Origin: Streptomyces sp. CBMA291 | Lineage (GTDB): Bacteria > Actinomycetota > Actinomycetes > Streptomycetales > Streptomycetaceae | DNA length: 58,903 nt | Direction of reading: 5' to 3' | Assembly (NCBI RefSeq): GCF_014596525.1 | Contig: NZ_MSJP01000081.1 | Coordinates: 1-58,903, forward strand | Shown here: positions 16,747 through 24,213 of the stretch, one piece after another | Position numbering within the stretch: position 1 is the first letter of the stretch | Layout of the letters: the number at the start of each line of letters is the position of its first letter | Position numbers and translations under genes: made by a program | Notes under the pieces: generated by a model | Told to the model about the DNA's origin: nothing | Seen by the model: the letters and a program-made list of their open reading frames with translations, nothing else | The model's database searches: none

Positions 16747-19458
16747 GTGGCAGAGACAGCATCGAAGAACCCCGCAGACACCCGCCCCCGCCTGATGCTC
16801 ATGGACGGGCACTCGCTCGCGTACCGGGCGTTCTTCGCGCTGCCCGCGGAGAACTTCACCACCGCGACCGGACAGCCGACGAACGCGATCTACGGATTCG
16901 CCTCGATGCTGGCGAACACGCTCCGTGACGAGGCGCCCACGCACTTCGCGGTCGCCTTCGACGTGTCCCGCAAGACCTGGCGGTCCGAGGAGTTCCCCGA
17001 GTACAAGGCGAACCGCTCCAAGACCCCCGACGAGTTCAAGGGGCAGGTCGAGCTGATCGGCGAGCTGCTCGACGCCATGCACGCCCCGCGCTTCGCCGTC
17101 GAAGGCTTCGAGGCGGACGACATCATCGCCACCCTCGCCACCCAGGCCGAGGCCGAGGGCTTCGACGTCCTCATCGTCACCGGCGACCGGGACTCCTTCC
17201 AGCTGGTCACCGACCACACCACCGTGCTCTACCCCACCAAGGGCGTCTCCGAGCTGACCCGCTTCACCCCGGAGAAGGTCCAGGAGAAGTACGGCCTCAC
17301 GCCCTCGCAGTACCCCGACTTCGCGGCCCTGCGCGGCGACCCGTCGGACAACCTCCCCGGCATCCCCGGCGTCGGCGAGAAGACCGCCGCCAAGTGGATC
17401 AACCAGTTCGGCTCCTTCGCCGAGCTGGTCGAGCGCGCCGAGGAGGTCAAGGGCAAGGCCGGACAGAACTTCCGCGACCACCTGGAGGCGGTCAAGCTCA
17501 ACCGCGTCCTCACCGAGATGGTCCGGGACGTCGAGCTGCCCAAGGGCGTCGCCGAGCTGGCCCGCGAGCCGTACGACCGCAAGGCCGTCGCCCTCGTCCT
17601 CGACACCCTGGAGATCCGCAACCCCTCGCTGCGCGAGCGGCTCCTCGCCGTCGACCCGGGCGCCGCCGAGGACGCCCCTCCGGCGCCCGCCGAGGGCGTC
17701 GCGATCGACGGCACCGTCCTCGGCGCAGGCGAGCTGGCCCCCTGGCTCGCCGAGCACGGCACCGCCCCCCTCGGCGTCGCCACCGTCGACAGCTGGGCGC
17801 TCGGCGCGGGGAACGTCAGCGAGATCGCCCTCGCCACCGCCGAAGGCCCCGCCGCCTGGTTCGAGCCCAGCGCGCTCGACGAGGCCGACGAGCGGGCCTG
17901 GGCCGCCTGGATCTCCGACCCCGACCGCCCCAAGGTCCTGCACAACGCCAAGGGCGCCATGCGGGTCTTCCCCGAGCACGGCTGGCGCGTCGCGGGCGTC
18001 ACCATGGACACCGCCCTCGCCGCGTACCTGGTCAAGCCCGGCCGGCGCTCCTTCGCCCTCGACGCGCTCTCCGTCGAATACCTCGCCCGCGAGCTGGCCC
18101 CCGCCGCCGCGGCCGACGGGCAACTCGCCTTCGGCGCCGACGAGACCGCGGAGGCCGAGGCCCTCATGACCCAGGCGCGGGCCATCCTCGACCTCGCCGG
18201 GGCCTTCGACGAGCGGCTCGGCGAGGTCGGCGCCCGCGAACTGCTGCACGACGTCGAGCTGCCCACCTCCGCCCTCCTCGCCCGCCTGGAGCGGCACGGC
18301 ATCGCCGCCGACCGCGAGCACCTGGAGGCCTTGGAGCAGCAGTTCGCCGGGGCCGTGCAGCAGGCCGTGAAGGAGGCCCACTCCTCCGTCGGCCACGAGT
18401 TCAACCTGGGCTCGCCCAAGCAGCTCCAGGAGGTCTTCTTCGGCGAGCTGAACCTGCCGAAGACCAAGAAGACCAAGACCGGCTACACCACCGACGCCGA
18501 CGCGCTGGCCTGGCTCGCCGAGCAGACCGAGCACGACCTGCCCGTGATCATGCTCCGCCACCGCGAGCAGGCCCGGCTGCGCTCCACCGTCGAGGGCCTG
18601 ATCAAGACCGTCGCGGCCGACGGGCGCATCCACACCACCTTCAGCCAGACCACCGCCGCCACCGGCCGTCTCTCCTCCACGGACCCCAACCTTCAGAACG
18701 TGCCGGTGCGGACGGACGAGGGCCGCGCCATCCGGCACGGCTTCGTCGTCGGCGAGGGCTTCGAGTCCCTCATGACCGCCGACTACAGCCAGATCGAGCT
18801 GCGCGTCATGGCCCACCTCTCCGAGGACGAGGGCCTCATCGAGGCCTTCACCTCCGGCGAGGACCTGCACACCACCGTCGCCTCCCAGGTCTTCGGCGTC
18901 GAGCGGTCCGCCGTCGACCCCGAGATGCGCCGCAAGATCAAGGCCATGTCGTACGGCCTCGCCTACGGCCTCTCGGCCTTCGGGCTCTCCCAGCAGCTGA
19001 ACATCGACCCGGGCGAGGCCCGCGGCCTGATGGACACCTACTTCGAGCGCTTCGGCGGAGTCAGGGACTATCTGCACCGGGTCGTCGACGAGGCCCGCGC
19101 CACCGGGTACACGGAGACGATGCTCGGCCGCCGCCGCTATCTGCCCGACCTCAACAGCGACAACCGCCAGCGCCGCGAGGCCGCCGAGCGGATGGCGCTC
19201 AACGCCCCGATCCAGGGCACGGCCGCCGACATCGTCAAGGTCGCCATGCTCAAGGTCGACCAGGCGCTGACCGAGGCGGGCCTGGCCTCCCGGATGCTCC
19301 TCCAGGTCCACGACGAAATCGTCCTGGAGATCGCGCCGGGCGAGCGCGAGCGGGTCGAGGCCCTGGTCCGCGAGCAGATGTCGGCCGCCTTCGACCTGCG
19401 CGCCCCCCTCGACGTCTCCGTCGGCGTGGGCCACGACTGGGACTCCGCCGCGCACTGA
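16747..19458 (+). CDS. polA: DNA polymerase I (5'-3' exonuclease and polymerase; proofreading domain degenerate)
   Basis: A 903-aa enzyme for Okazaki-fragment processing and repair synthesis. Residues 1 to about 290 are the 5'-nuclease domain (MLMDGHSLAYRAFFAL, VEGFEADDIIATLA, IVTGDRDSFQL, LRGDPSDNLPGIPGVGEKTA). About 320-500 corresponds to the 3'-5' exonuclease domain, but the DxE metal motif reads ATVDSW (near residue 345) and the exoII Asp is lost (HNAKGAM). Proofreading should therefore be absent, as known for other actinobacterial PolA. The C-terminal polymerase domain is intact: motif A MTADYSQIELR, motif B RRKIKAMSYGLAYG, motif C LLQVHDEIV. The GTG at 16747 is six bases after the -10 of a damage-type promoter. 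A long perfect terminator follows. Confidence 0.96.
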   Translation: MAETASKNPADTRPRLMLMDGHSLAYRAFFALPAENFTTATGQPTNAIYGFASMLANTLRDEAPTHFAVAFDVSRKTWRSEEFPEYKANRSKTPDEFKGQVELIGELLDAMHAPRFAVEGFEADDIIATLATQAEAEGFDVLIVTGDRDSFQLVTDHTTVLYPTKGVSELTRFTPEKVQEKYGLTPSQYPDFAALRGDPSDNLPGIPGVGEKTAAKWINQFGSFAELVERAEEVKGKAGQNFRDHLEAVKLNRVLTEMVRDVELPKGVAELAREPYDRKAVALVLDTLEIRNPSLRERLLAVDPGAAEDAPPAPAEGVAIDGTVLGAGELAPWLAEHGTAPLGVATVDSWALGAGNVSEIALATAEGPAAWFEPSALDEADERAWAAWISDPDRPKVLHNAKGAMRVFPEHGWRVAGVTMDTALAAYLVKPGRRSFALDALSVEYLARELAPAAAADGQLAFGADETAEAEALMTQARAILDLAGAFDERLGEVGARELLHDVELPTSALLARLERHGIAADREHLEALEQQFAGAVQQAVKEAHSSVGHEFNLGSPKQLQEVFFGELNLPKTKKTKTGYTTDADALAWLAEQTEHDLPVIMLRHREQARLRSTVEGLIKTVAADGRIHTTFSQTTAATGRLSSTDPNLQNVPVRTDEGRAIRHGFVVGEGFESLMTADYSQIELRVMAHLSEDEGLIEAFTSGEDLHTTVASQVFGVERSAVDPEMRRKIKAMSYGLAYGLSAFGLSQQLNIDPGEARGLMDTYFERFGGVRDYLHRVVDEARATGYTETMLGRRRYLPDLNSDNRQRREAAERMALNAPIQGTAADIVKVAMLKVDQALTEAGLASRMLLQVHDEIVLEIAPGERERVEALVREQMSAAFDLRAPLDVSVGVGHDWDSAAH

Positions 19459-19469
19459 CCTTCCCGCCG

Positions 19470-19517
19470 CCAAGGGCCGGACCCCCGACCTCGACCGGTC
19501 GGGGGCCCGGCCCTTGG
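19470..19517. terminator. 21-bp terminator hairpin between polA and the DUF4184 gene
   Basis: Arms 19470-19490 and 19497-19517 pair over 21 positions with one A/C mismatch around a 6-base loop (TCGACC). It lies 11 bp after the polA stop. The following convergent gene ends 123 bp further on. Confidence 0.85.
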
Positions 19518-19640
19518 TGTCGGTACGGGACGGGACGGGGTGAGCACGTGGGGCGGCCGGGCCCGCGATTGGGCGGTGGGGCTGTCGGGCCGGGGCCGTC
19601 GGGTCTGAGGGGCCGGGTGGGCCAAGTGAGCCAGGTGAGG

Positions 19641-20627
19641 TCAGGGGGTTCCCTGGTGGGAGCGGTCCGGCAGGGGGATACGTGCTGTCGCCGCCGGAGC
19701 GGAGGCGTTGGCGGCCGGGGCAGCGGGGGGCTCCTGTGGTCCCGTGCCTTGCTGCTCTACGGAGCCGGGCCCGGGGCTGGAGCCGGAGCCGGAGCCGGAG
19801 CCGGGCCCGGACGGGCGTCGGCGCCCGGCGAGCAGCCGCGCCCCCGTCCCGTACAGCACGAGTCCGACGGCGAGCCCCGCGCCCGCCCCGAAGCAGGCCG
19901 TCGGAATGATGTCGCGGGGCGTCTCGATCCGGTCCCATCCCCAGTACGCGGCCCAGCGCAGCACCCGGTGGGCGACCCCGGCGAGGGCGCAGCCGCCGAT
20001 CAGCCCGAGGGCGAGGAACCGCCCCCGGCGGCCCGGGACCGGCACCCCGGGCGGAAGCCCCACGCCCGGCCCCGGTGTGCGCGCCGCCCGCGCGAGACAC
20101 CAGCCGAGCAGCCCCAGGGCCAGCGCCGAACTCCCGTACTGCGCGTACAGATAGACGGGGAGCCCGGCCACGGCCTCGCCGAGGAAGGGGATCGCGCGGG
20201 TGCCCCAGCGGTCGACGTGGGTGAAGGAGTCCCACCCCACATGGGTGGTCGAGCCGAGGACGGCGGAGAGCCCGAACCAGCCCGCGAGCGAGGCGGGCCG
20301 CCGCTCGCGCCACGGGCGGCCCCGCACGAGGCCGTACACCCGCCCGCGCCACCGGGCGGGCAGCAGCGCGGCCAGCGGCTCCCGTACCGTCAGCCAGAGT
20401 CCGACGAGCACCGCAGTGATCAGCACATCGGCCGTGACGATGCCGACGGGGGAGTGCGTGACATCGCCGAAGGCCATCGCCCCGGGGAAGGCCGTCGCGG
20501 CGAAGTAGGCCATGTCGGGCGCGAACGAACCCGCGACGAGCGCGCAGGCGACCAGAGGGCCGTGCGCGGTCCCGTCCCGTCGCAGTGCGGGCAGCACGGC
20601 GGCGGCATGGCTGAGCGTGAACGGCAA
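19641..20627 (-). CDS. DUF4184 family membrane protein
   Basis: A 328-aa hydrophobic protein beginning PFTLSHAAAVLP, the hallmark of DUF4184, with several membrane segments and His/Asp pairs in polar loops (FAPDMAYF, THVGWDSFTH). The fold is thought to be related to membrane-bound hydrolases, but no function is established. The start is a TTG at 20627, chosen because it gives the canonical N-terminus and has GGGGGAG six bases upstream. Longer upstream frames have no support. The last about 60 residues are a Ser/Gly/Pro/Ala repeat tail (GSGSGSGS then Ala-rich), probably disordered. Its neighbours give no functional hint. Confidence 0.75.
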   Translation of the reverse strand: MPFTLSHAAAVLPALRRDGTAHGPLVACALVAGSFAPDMAYFAATAFPGAMAFGDVTHSPVGIVTADVLITAVLVGLWLTVREPLAALLPARWRGRVYGLVRGRPWRERRPASLAGWFGLSAVLGSTTHVGWDSFTHVDRWGTRAIPFLGEAVAGLPVYLYAQYGSSALALGLLGWCLARAARTPGPGVGLPPGVPVPGRRGRFLALGLIGGCALAGVAHRVLRWAAYWGWDRIETPRDIIPTACFGAGAGLAVGLVLYGTGARLLAGRRRPSGPGSGSGSGSSPGPGSVEQQGTGPQEPPAAPAANASAPAATARIPLPDRSHQGTP

Positions 20628-20794
20628 CGGAGGCTCCCCCAGGGTCCGGTGGTGACGGCCACCGTACGCGGACGGCCATCGTCCCAGAGGGCAGGGGCCG
20701 TTCTCCCGGTTCCCGCCCCGGCTGCCCCGGGAGGCGGCCGGGAGGTGACGAAACCGTGAAACAGGGTCATGGGCCGGTGCCCGGTGGGCCGGAG

Positions 20795-20806
20795 TTGACA
20801 TAGGGT
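20795..20806 (+). promoter_or_regulatory. candidate promoter element before the transglycosylase gene
   Basis: TTGACA at 20795-20800 is followed immediately by TAGGGT. No partner hexamer sits at a standard spacing for either one (-10 for the first, -35 for the second), so this is only a candidate. It lies about 60 bp upstream of the chosen ATG. Confidence 0.25.
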
Positions 20807-20865
20807 CGCCAGGAGCCACCCGCGGGGAGCGCGTGGCCGAAATAGAGGGGGAAGGGACCACGGAC

Positions 20866-22650
20866 ATGTCAGCGCATTTGGGCCGCAGGCTGCGCAGGGG
20901 AGCCACCAGCGGTGCGGTGGTGGCCGCGGCGGTCGCCGCGCTCGCCGCCTCACAGGCTCCGGAGACCGTCGCCCCGCCCACCGACAACGCGGGCGGCGAC
21001 CGCGCCGTCGGCGCCGGGGACACCCTGCCCGCGGCCGACGAGGGCTCGGCCACCGGCGATTCGCCGTACTTCCTGGACCTGCCGCCACTGAACTCCCCGA
21101 AGGCCGGGGCGTCCGCCGTCACGCCGCCGGTCATCACCGGCCCCGCCGAGGCCGGCATACCCGCGACCGTACTCGCCGCCTATCAGCGCGCCGAGCAGGC
21201 GATACGCGCGACCGATCCGGCCTGCCACCTGCCCTGGCAACTGCTCGCGGGCATAGGCAAGGTGGAGTCGGGACAGGCGGGCGGCGGCAAGGTCGACGCC
21301 AACGGCACCACCTTCCAGCCGATCCTCGGACCGGCGCTCAACGGCAACGGGTTCGCCAACATCTCCGACACCGACGGCGGCGCCTACGACGGCGACCCCG
21401 TCCACGACCGCGCCGTCGGCCCGATGCAGTTCATCCCGTCCACCTGGGCCACCTGGGGCCAGGACGCCAACGGCGACGGGAAGAAGGACCCGAACAACAT
21501 CTACGACGCGGCGCAGGCGGCCGGACTCTACCTCTGCGCCAACGACCGCGACCTCGCCCTCAAGAGCGATCTCGACAAGGCGATCCTCAGCTACAACCAA
21601 TCGACCGAGTACCTGCACACGGTCCTCTCCTGGTTCGAGTACTACCGGCGCGGCACCCACCAGGTCCCGGACGGCACGGGCGTGTTGCCGGTCGACCGCA
21701 GCGACAACCGGGGCAAGGGCGACCACCCCGCCACCACCTTCCCGGTGCCCCCGGTCACGACGCCCCCCACGACACCCCCCGCGCCGAAGCCCGGCGGTTC
21801 CTCGGGGGCCACCCCGCCGCCGACCACGCCGAAGCCTCCGGTCAAGCCGCCGGTGACCCCGCCGACGAAGCCGACCATGCCGCCCACCGCCAAGGTCGCG
21901 AAGCTCTCGAAGGTGGCGACCGGCGAACTCACCGCGTCCGCGGGCAGTGCCTTCGCCAAGTCCCCTGCCGTCGCCGCGCTCGACGCGTCCGGCGGCCCGG
22001 TCGCGGGTGTCTCCGTCCGCTTCGAGATCGCCGACGGCACCGACGCCCGCTTCACCGGCGGCGCCACCACCGCCACCGTCACCACGGGTCCGGCGGGCAT
22101 CGCCGCCGCCCCCGTGCTGCGGGCGGGCGAGAAGACCGGGCCGTTCACGATCAAGGCCACCGTCGTGGGCCGCACCCTGGACGCCGCCGAGTTCTCCGCG
22201 ACCGTCACCGCGCGCTCCGCGGACACCCTCGTCCGCGTCGGCGGCGACCTCCTGACGGCCGCCTCCGGCAGCGCCTTCGAACAGCGGGTGCAGGTGAAGG
22301 CCACCGGCGAGGGCAAGGCCACCCCCGGTGTCGTCGTCACCGCCGAGATCGCCGCCACCGGGAGCGGTGCCGACGCCCCGTACTTCAAGGACGGAGCGGG
22401 CGCCCCGCTGCGGACGCTGACTGTCACCACCGACGAGAACGGCCTGATCACCCTCCCCGAACTCTTCGCGGGCGACAAGCCCGGTGAGTACGTGCTGCGG
22501 CTGACCACGTCCGGCGGTGTCGGCACCGAGGTCAAGCTGACGGTCACGGCGCCGCCCACCCCGGACCCGACGCCCTCCGGCGGCGGCTCGTCCGAGGCCA
22601 CACCCTCCGCCTCCCCCTCCGCGTCGGCTTCCCCCTCTCCGTCGGCCTGA
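20866..22650 (+). CDS. secreted lytic transglycosylase with Ig-like repeats
   Basis: A 594-aa exported protein. An Arg-rich N-terminus and hydrophobic stretch (signal peptide, residues about 5-30) precede a lysozyme-like transglycosylase domain at about 95-265. This contains the catalytic Glu in IGKVESGQ (E134), AVGPMQFIPSTWATWG, DPNNIYDAAQAAGLYLC and the AILSYNQSTEYLHTVL helix. A Pro/Thr/Lys linker (about 290-350) leads to two tandem Ig-like beta domains (about 350-545) and a Ser/Pro/Ala-rich tail. It should cleave peptidoglycan outside the membrane. ATG 20866 follows a GGGGAAGGGA stretch; a GTG 33 bases upstream (20833), also with a ribosome-binding site, is an alternative. Confidence 0.85.
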   Translation: MSAHLGRRLRRGATSGAVVAAAVAALAASQAPETVAPPTDNAGGDRAVGAGDTLPAADEGSATGDSPYFLDLPPLNSPKAGASAVTPPVITGPAEAGIPATVLAAYQRAEQAIRATDPACHLPWQLLAGIGKVESGQAGGGKVDANGTTFQPILGPALNGNGFANISDTDGGAYDGDPVHDRAVGPMQFIPSTWATWGQDANGDGKKDPNNIYDAAQAAGLYLCANDRDLALKSDLDKAILSYNQSTEYLHTVLSWFEYYRRGTHQVPDGTGVLPVDRSDNRGKGDHPATTFPVPPVTTPPTTPPAPKPGGSSGATPPPTTPKPPVKPPVTPPTKPTMPPTAKVAKLSKVATGELTASAGSAFAKSPAVAALDASGGPVAGVSVRFEIADGTDARFTGGATTATVTTGPAGIAAAPVLRAGEKTGPFTIKATVVGRTLDAAEFSATVTARSADTLVRVGGDLLTAASGSAFEQRVQVKATGEGKATPGVVVTAEIAATGSGADAPYFKDGAGAPLRTLTVTTDENGLITLPELFAGDKPGEYVLRLTTSGGVGTEVKLTVTAPPTPDPTPSGGGSSEATPSASPSASASPSPSA

Positions 22651-22666
22651 CCGACCCGCGTCCATC

Positions 22667-22705
22667 GCGCCGCTCCTCCGCCCCACCCGGGCGAGGGGGC
22701 GGCGC
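22667..22705 (+). terminator. probable terminator after the transglycosylase gene
   Basis: Outer arms 22667-22673 and 22699-22705 pair over 7 bases. Inner CCCC/GGGG adds four more pairs across a one-sided bulge. A short T-run (CTTTT) follows within a few bases. Confidence 0.45.
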
Positions 22706-22986
22706 TTCGCTTTTCCCACCCGGATCGTCGTCGAGCGCCGTCGCCCGGAGCGCCGCCGGACCTCCCCCGGCCGGACTCCGCAGGACACCTCAGGCCACCG
22801 CCGCCGAGTGCGGCCGAACACCGCCGGGCGCAGGCGGCCACCGCCGAACGCCGACCGGAGACCGTCGAGTGCCACCGAACTCCTCCGAACGCCGGCCGGA
22901 GACCGCCTTGGCACCGGCCGGACTCCTCCGGACAACTCCCGTGCCGCCGTCGCGTGCCACCGGAGACGGCCCAGCGGTACGACGTG

Positions 22987-23015
22987 TTCTCATCTCACGG
23001 GCGCGTTGCTACGGT
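22987..23015 (+). promoter_or_regulatory. candidate promoter of the small-peptide/DUF3068 operon
   Basis: TTCTCA (22987-22992), a 17-base spacer, and TACGGT (23010-23015), about 45 bp before the start at 23061. The spacing is ideal, but the -35 is a weak match. Confidence 0.35.
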
Positions 23016-23060
23016 GCCCCCTCCCTGACGACTCATCAGATCACGCCCGGGAGGCCGACC

Positions 23061-23201
23061 ATGCGTGCCCTCGTCGCCGCCGCCATCGGACTCGCCCCAG
23101 TCCTCCTCATCGTCCTCGTCCTCTCCACGGTCGATCTGCCGCCCGACGGCCCCACCTCGCCCAAGCCCCTGCTGACCGCCGACCCCGGCCCCAAGAAGTA
23201 A
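23061..23201 (+). CDS. 46-aa single-span membrane peptide
   Basis: A short gene with a good ribosome-binding site (GGGAGG six bases before ATG 23061). The product has one hydrophobic segment (residues about 4-23, LVAAAIGLAPVLLIVLVL) and a Pro-rich polar tail ending in Lys-Lys. It ends 10 bp before the DUF3068 gene, so the two are surely co-transcribed. I do not recognise a family. It may be a partner or anchor for the DUF3068 protein. The next stop codon is in frame and no homologous extension is visible. Confidence 0.65.
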   Translation: MRALVAAAIGLAPVLLIVLVLSTVDLPPDGPTSPKPLLTADPGPKK

Positions 23202-23211
23202 GGGGGCCGCC

Positions 23212-24213
23212 ATGCGCCGCCCGGCCGCCCTCGTCCTGCTCTCGCTCGCCGTCTGCTGTGCCGCGCTGGCCCCCACCCTGCGCTGGTACGCCTTCCCCCG
23301 GCTGGCGAAGATCCCGCCGAACCAGTACCAGGAGACCGTCCTGGAGGCGAAGCCCGCGACCCTCCTCGACTACTCCACCCTCCAGGCGCGGAAGGTCGAC
23401 AAGATCACGATCCTCCAGACCCTCAAGGGCAACGTGGCGGAGTCCCACCGCGTCGAACGCGACGCCGGAAAGGACGTCGTCGTCTGGGACGCCCTCGCCT
23501 ACATCACCGGCCCCGACGGGAAGATGGTCTCCCAGGTACCCGAGCGGTACATCTTCGACGCCCACACCCAGGAACCCGTCCACGCCACCGGCGAATCCGT
23601 CGACGGCGACCCCGTCCGGCGCGAGGGCATCGAGTTCAAGTTCCCCTTCCTCACCGAGAAACGGGACTACCGGTACTTCGACGCCCAGACCCGCACCTCG
23701 GCCCCCATCCACTACGCGGGCACCCGCACCTTCCGGGGCATGGAGGTCTACTACTTCGAGCAGACCGTCCCCTGGACCAAGGTCCCCATGCCCAAGACCA
23801 TGCCGATCAAGGGCATCACCCCGCAGATCATCGCCGACTCGGGCCTCACCCGCTGGTACACGACCAAGCGCATGTTCTGGATCGAGCCCCTCACCGGAGC
23901 CCCCGTCAACGGCGAGGAGATCCACAAGGAGGAACTCCGCAACGCCAAGGCGCTGATGGGCCGGGACACCCTCACGGTCTTCGAAGGCCATGTGAAGATC
24001 CGCGAGGACTACCTCGACAGCATCGGCGAGACCGTCGCCTCCAACCGCCTGCTGGTGCTGATGCTCGTCTCCTACCTCCCCTGGAGCCTCGCCCTCCTCG
24101 CCCTGCTCCTCCTCTCCCTCTCCTTCTGGCTGGAGGCCCGGTCCCGCCGCCCGGCGGACGGACCCGCCCCTGCCCCGGCCCCCGCCCTGGCTCCGGTCAC
24201 CCCTCCCGTCTGA
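23212..24213 (+). CDS. DUF3068 (PorA-like) membrane protein
   Basis: A 333-aa protein with an N-terminal hydrophobic signal/anchor (residues about 4-25), a large extracytoplasmic beta-rich domain, and a C-terminal transmembrane helix (about 283-310, LLVLMLVSYLPWSLALLAL) followed by a Pro/Ala-rich cytoplasmic tail. This layout and motifs such as RWYAFPRLAKIPPNQYQ and ALAYITGPDGK fit DUF3068, a family that includes proteins annotated as PorA-like in actinobacteria. The function is unknown, probably at the cell envelope. ATG 23212 is preceded by AAGGGGG. Its last 17 bases overlap the end of convergent hrpB. Confidence 0.8.
   Translation: MRRPAALVLLSLAVCCAALAPTLRWYAFPRLAKIPPNQYQETVLEAKPATLLDYSTLQARKVDKITILQTLKGNVAESHRVERDAGKDVVVWDALAYITGPDGKMVSQVPERYIFDAHTQEPVHATGESVDGDPVRREGIEFKFPFLTEKRDYRYFDAQTRTSAPIHYAGTRTFRGMEVYYFEQTVPWTKVPMPKTMPIKGITPQIIADSGLTRWYTTKRMFWIEPLTGAPVNGEEIHKEELRNAKALMGRDTLTVFEGHVKIREDYLDSIGETVASNRLLVLMLVSYLPWSLALLALLLLSLSFWLEARSRRPADGPAPAPAPALAPVTPPV

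Larger units (their letters stand above)
22651..23060. other. non-coding region with decayed tandem repeats before the DUF3068 operon
   Basis: A GC-rich hairpin with a T-tail at 22667-22713 probably ends the transglycosylase transcript. From about 22730 to 22980 the sequence is a degenerate repeat of CCGCCGAACRCCG-like blocks. The clearest pair is 22844-22864 and 22885-22905, 21 bases with one mismatch. Open frames here are repeat artefacts. A promoter candidate follows at 22987-23015 (TTCTCA, 17 bases, TACGGT). Confidence 0.5.

Noticed and set aside
14344..20679. A 2,111-codon minus-strand open frame spanning the oxidoreductase, polA and the DUF4184 gene
   Set aside because: Only the oxidoreductase part (to 16626) shows family motifs. 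The rest is antisense to polA, an artefact of GC-rich third positions that leave few stop codons.
22730..22980. Short-unit repeats considered as a CRISPR array
   Set aside because: Units are degenerate and contiguous without unique spacers of constant length, and no cas genes are present.
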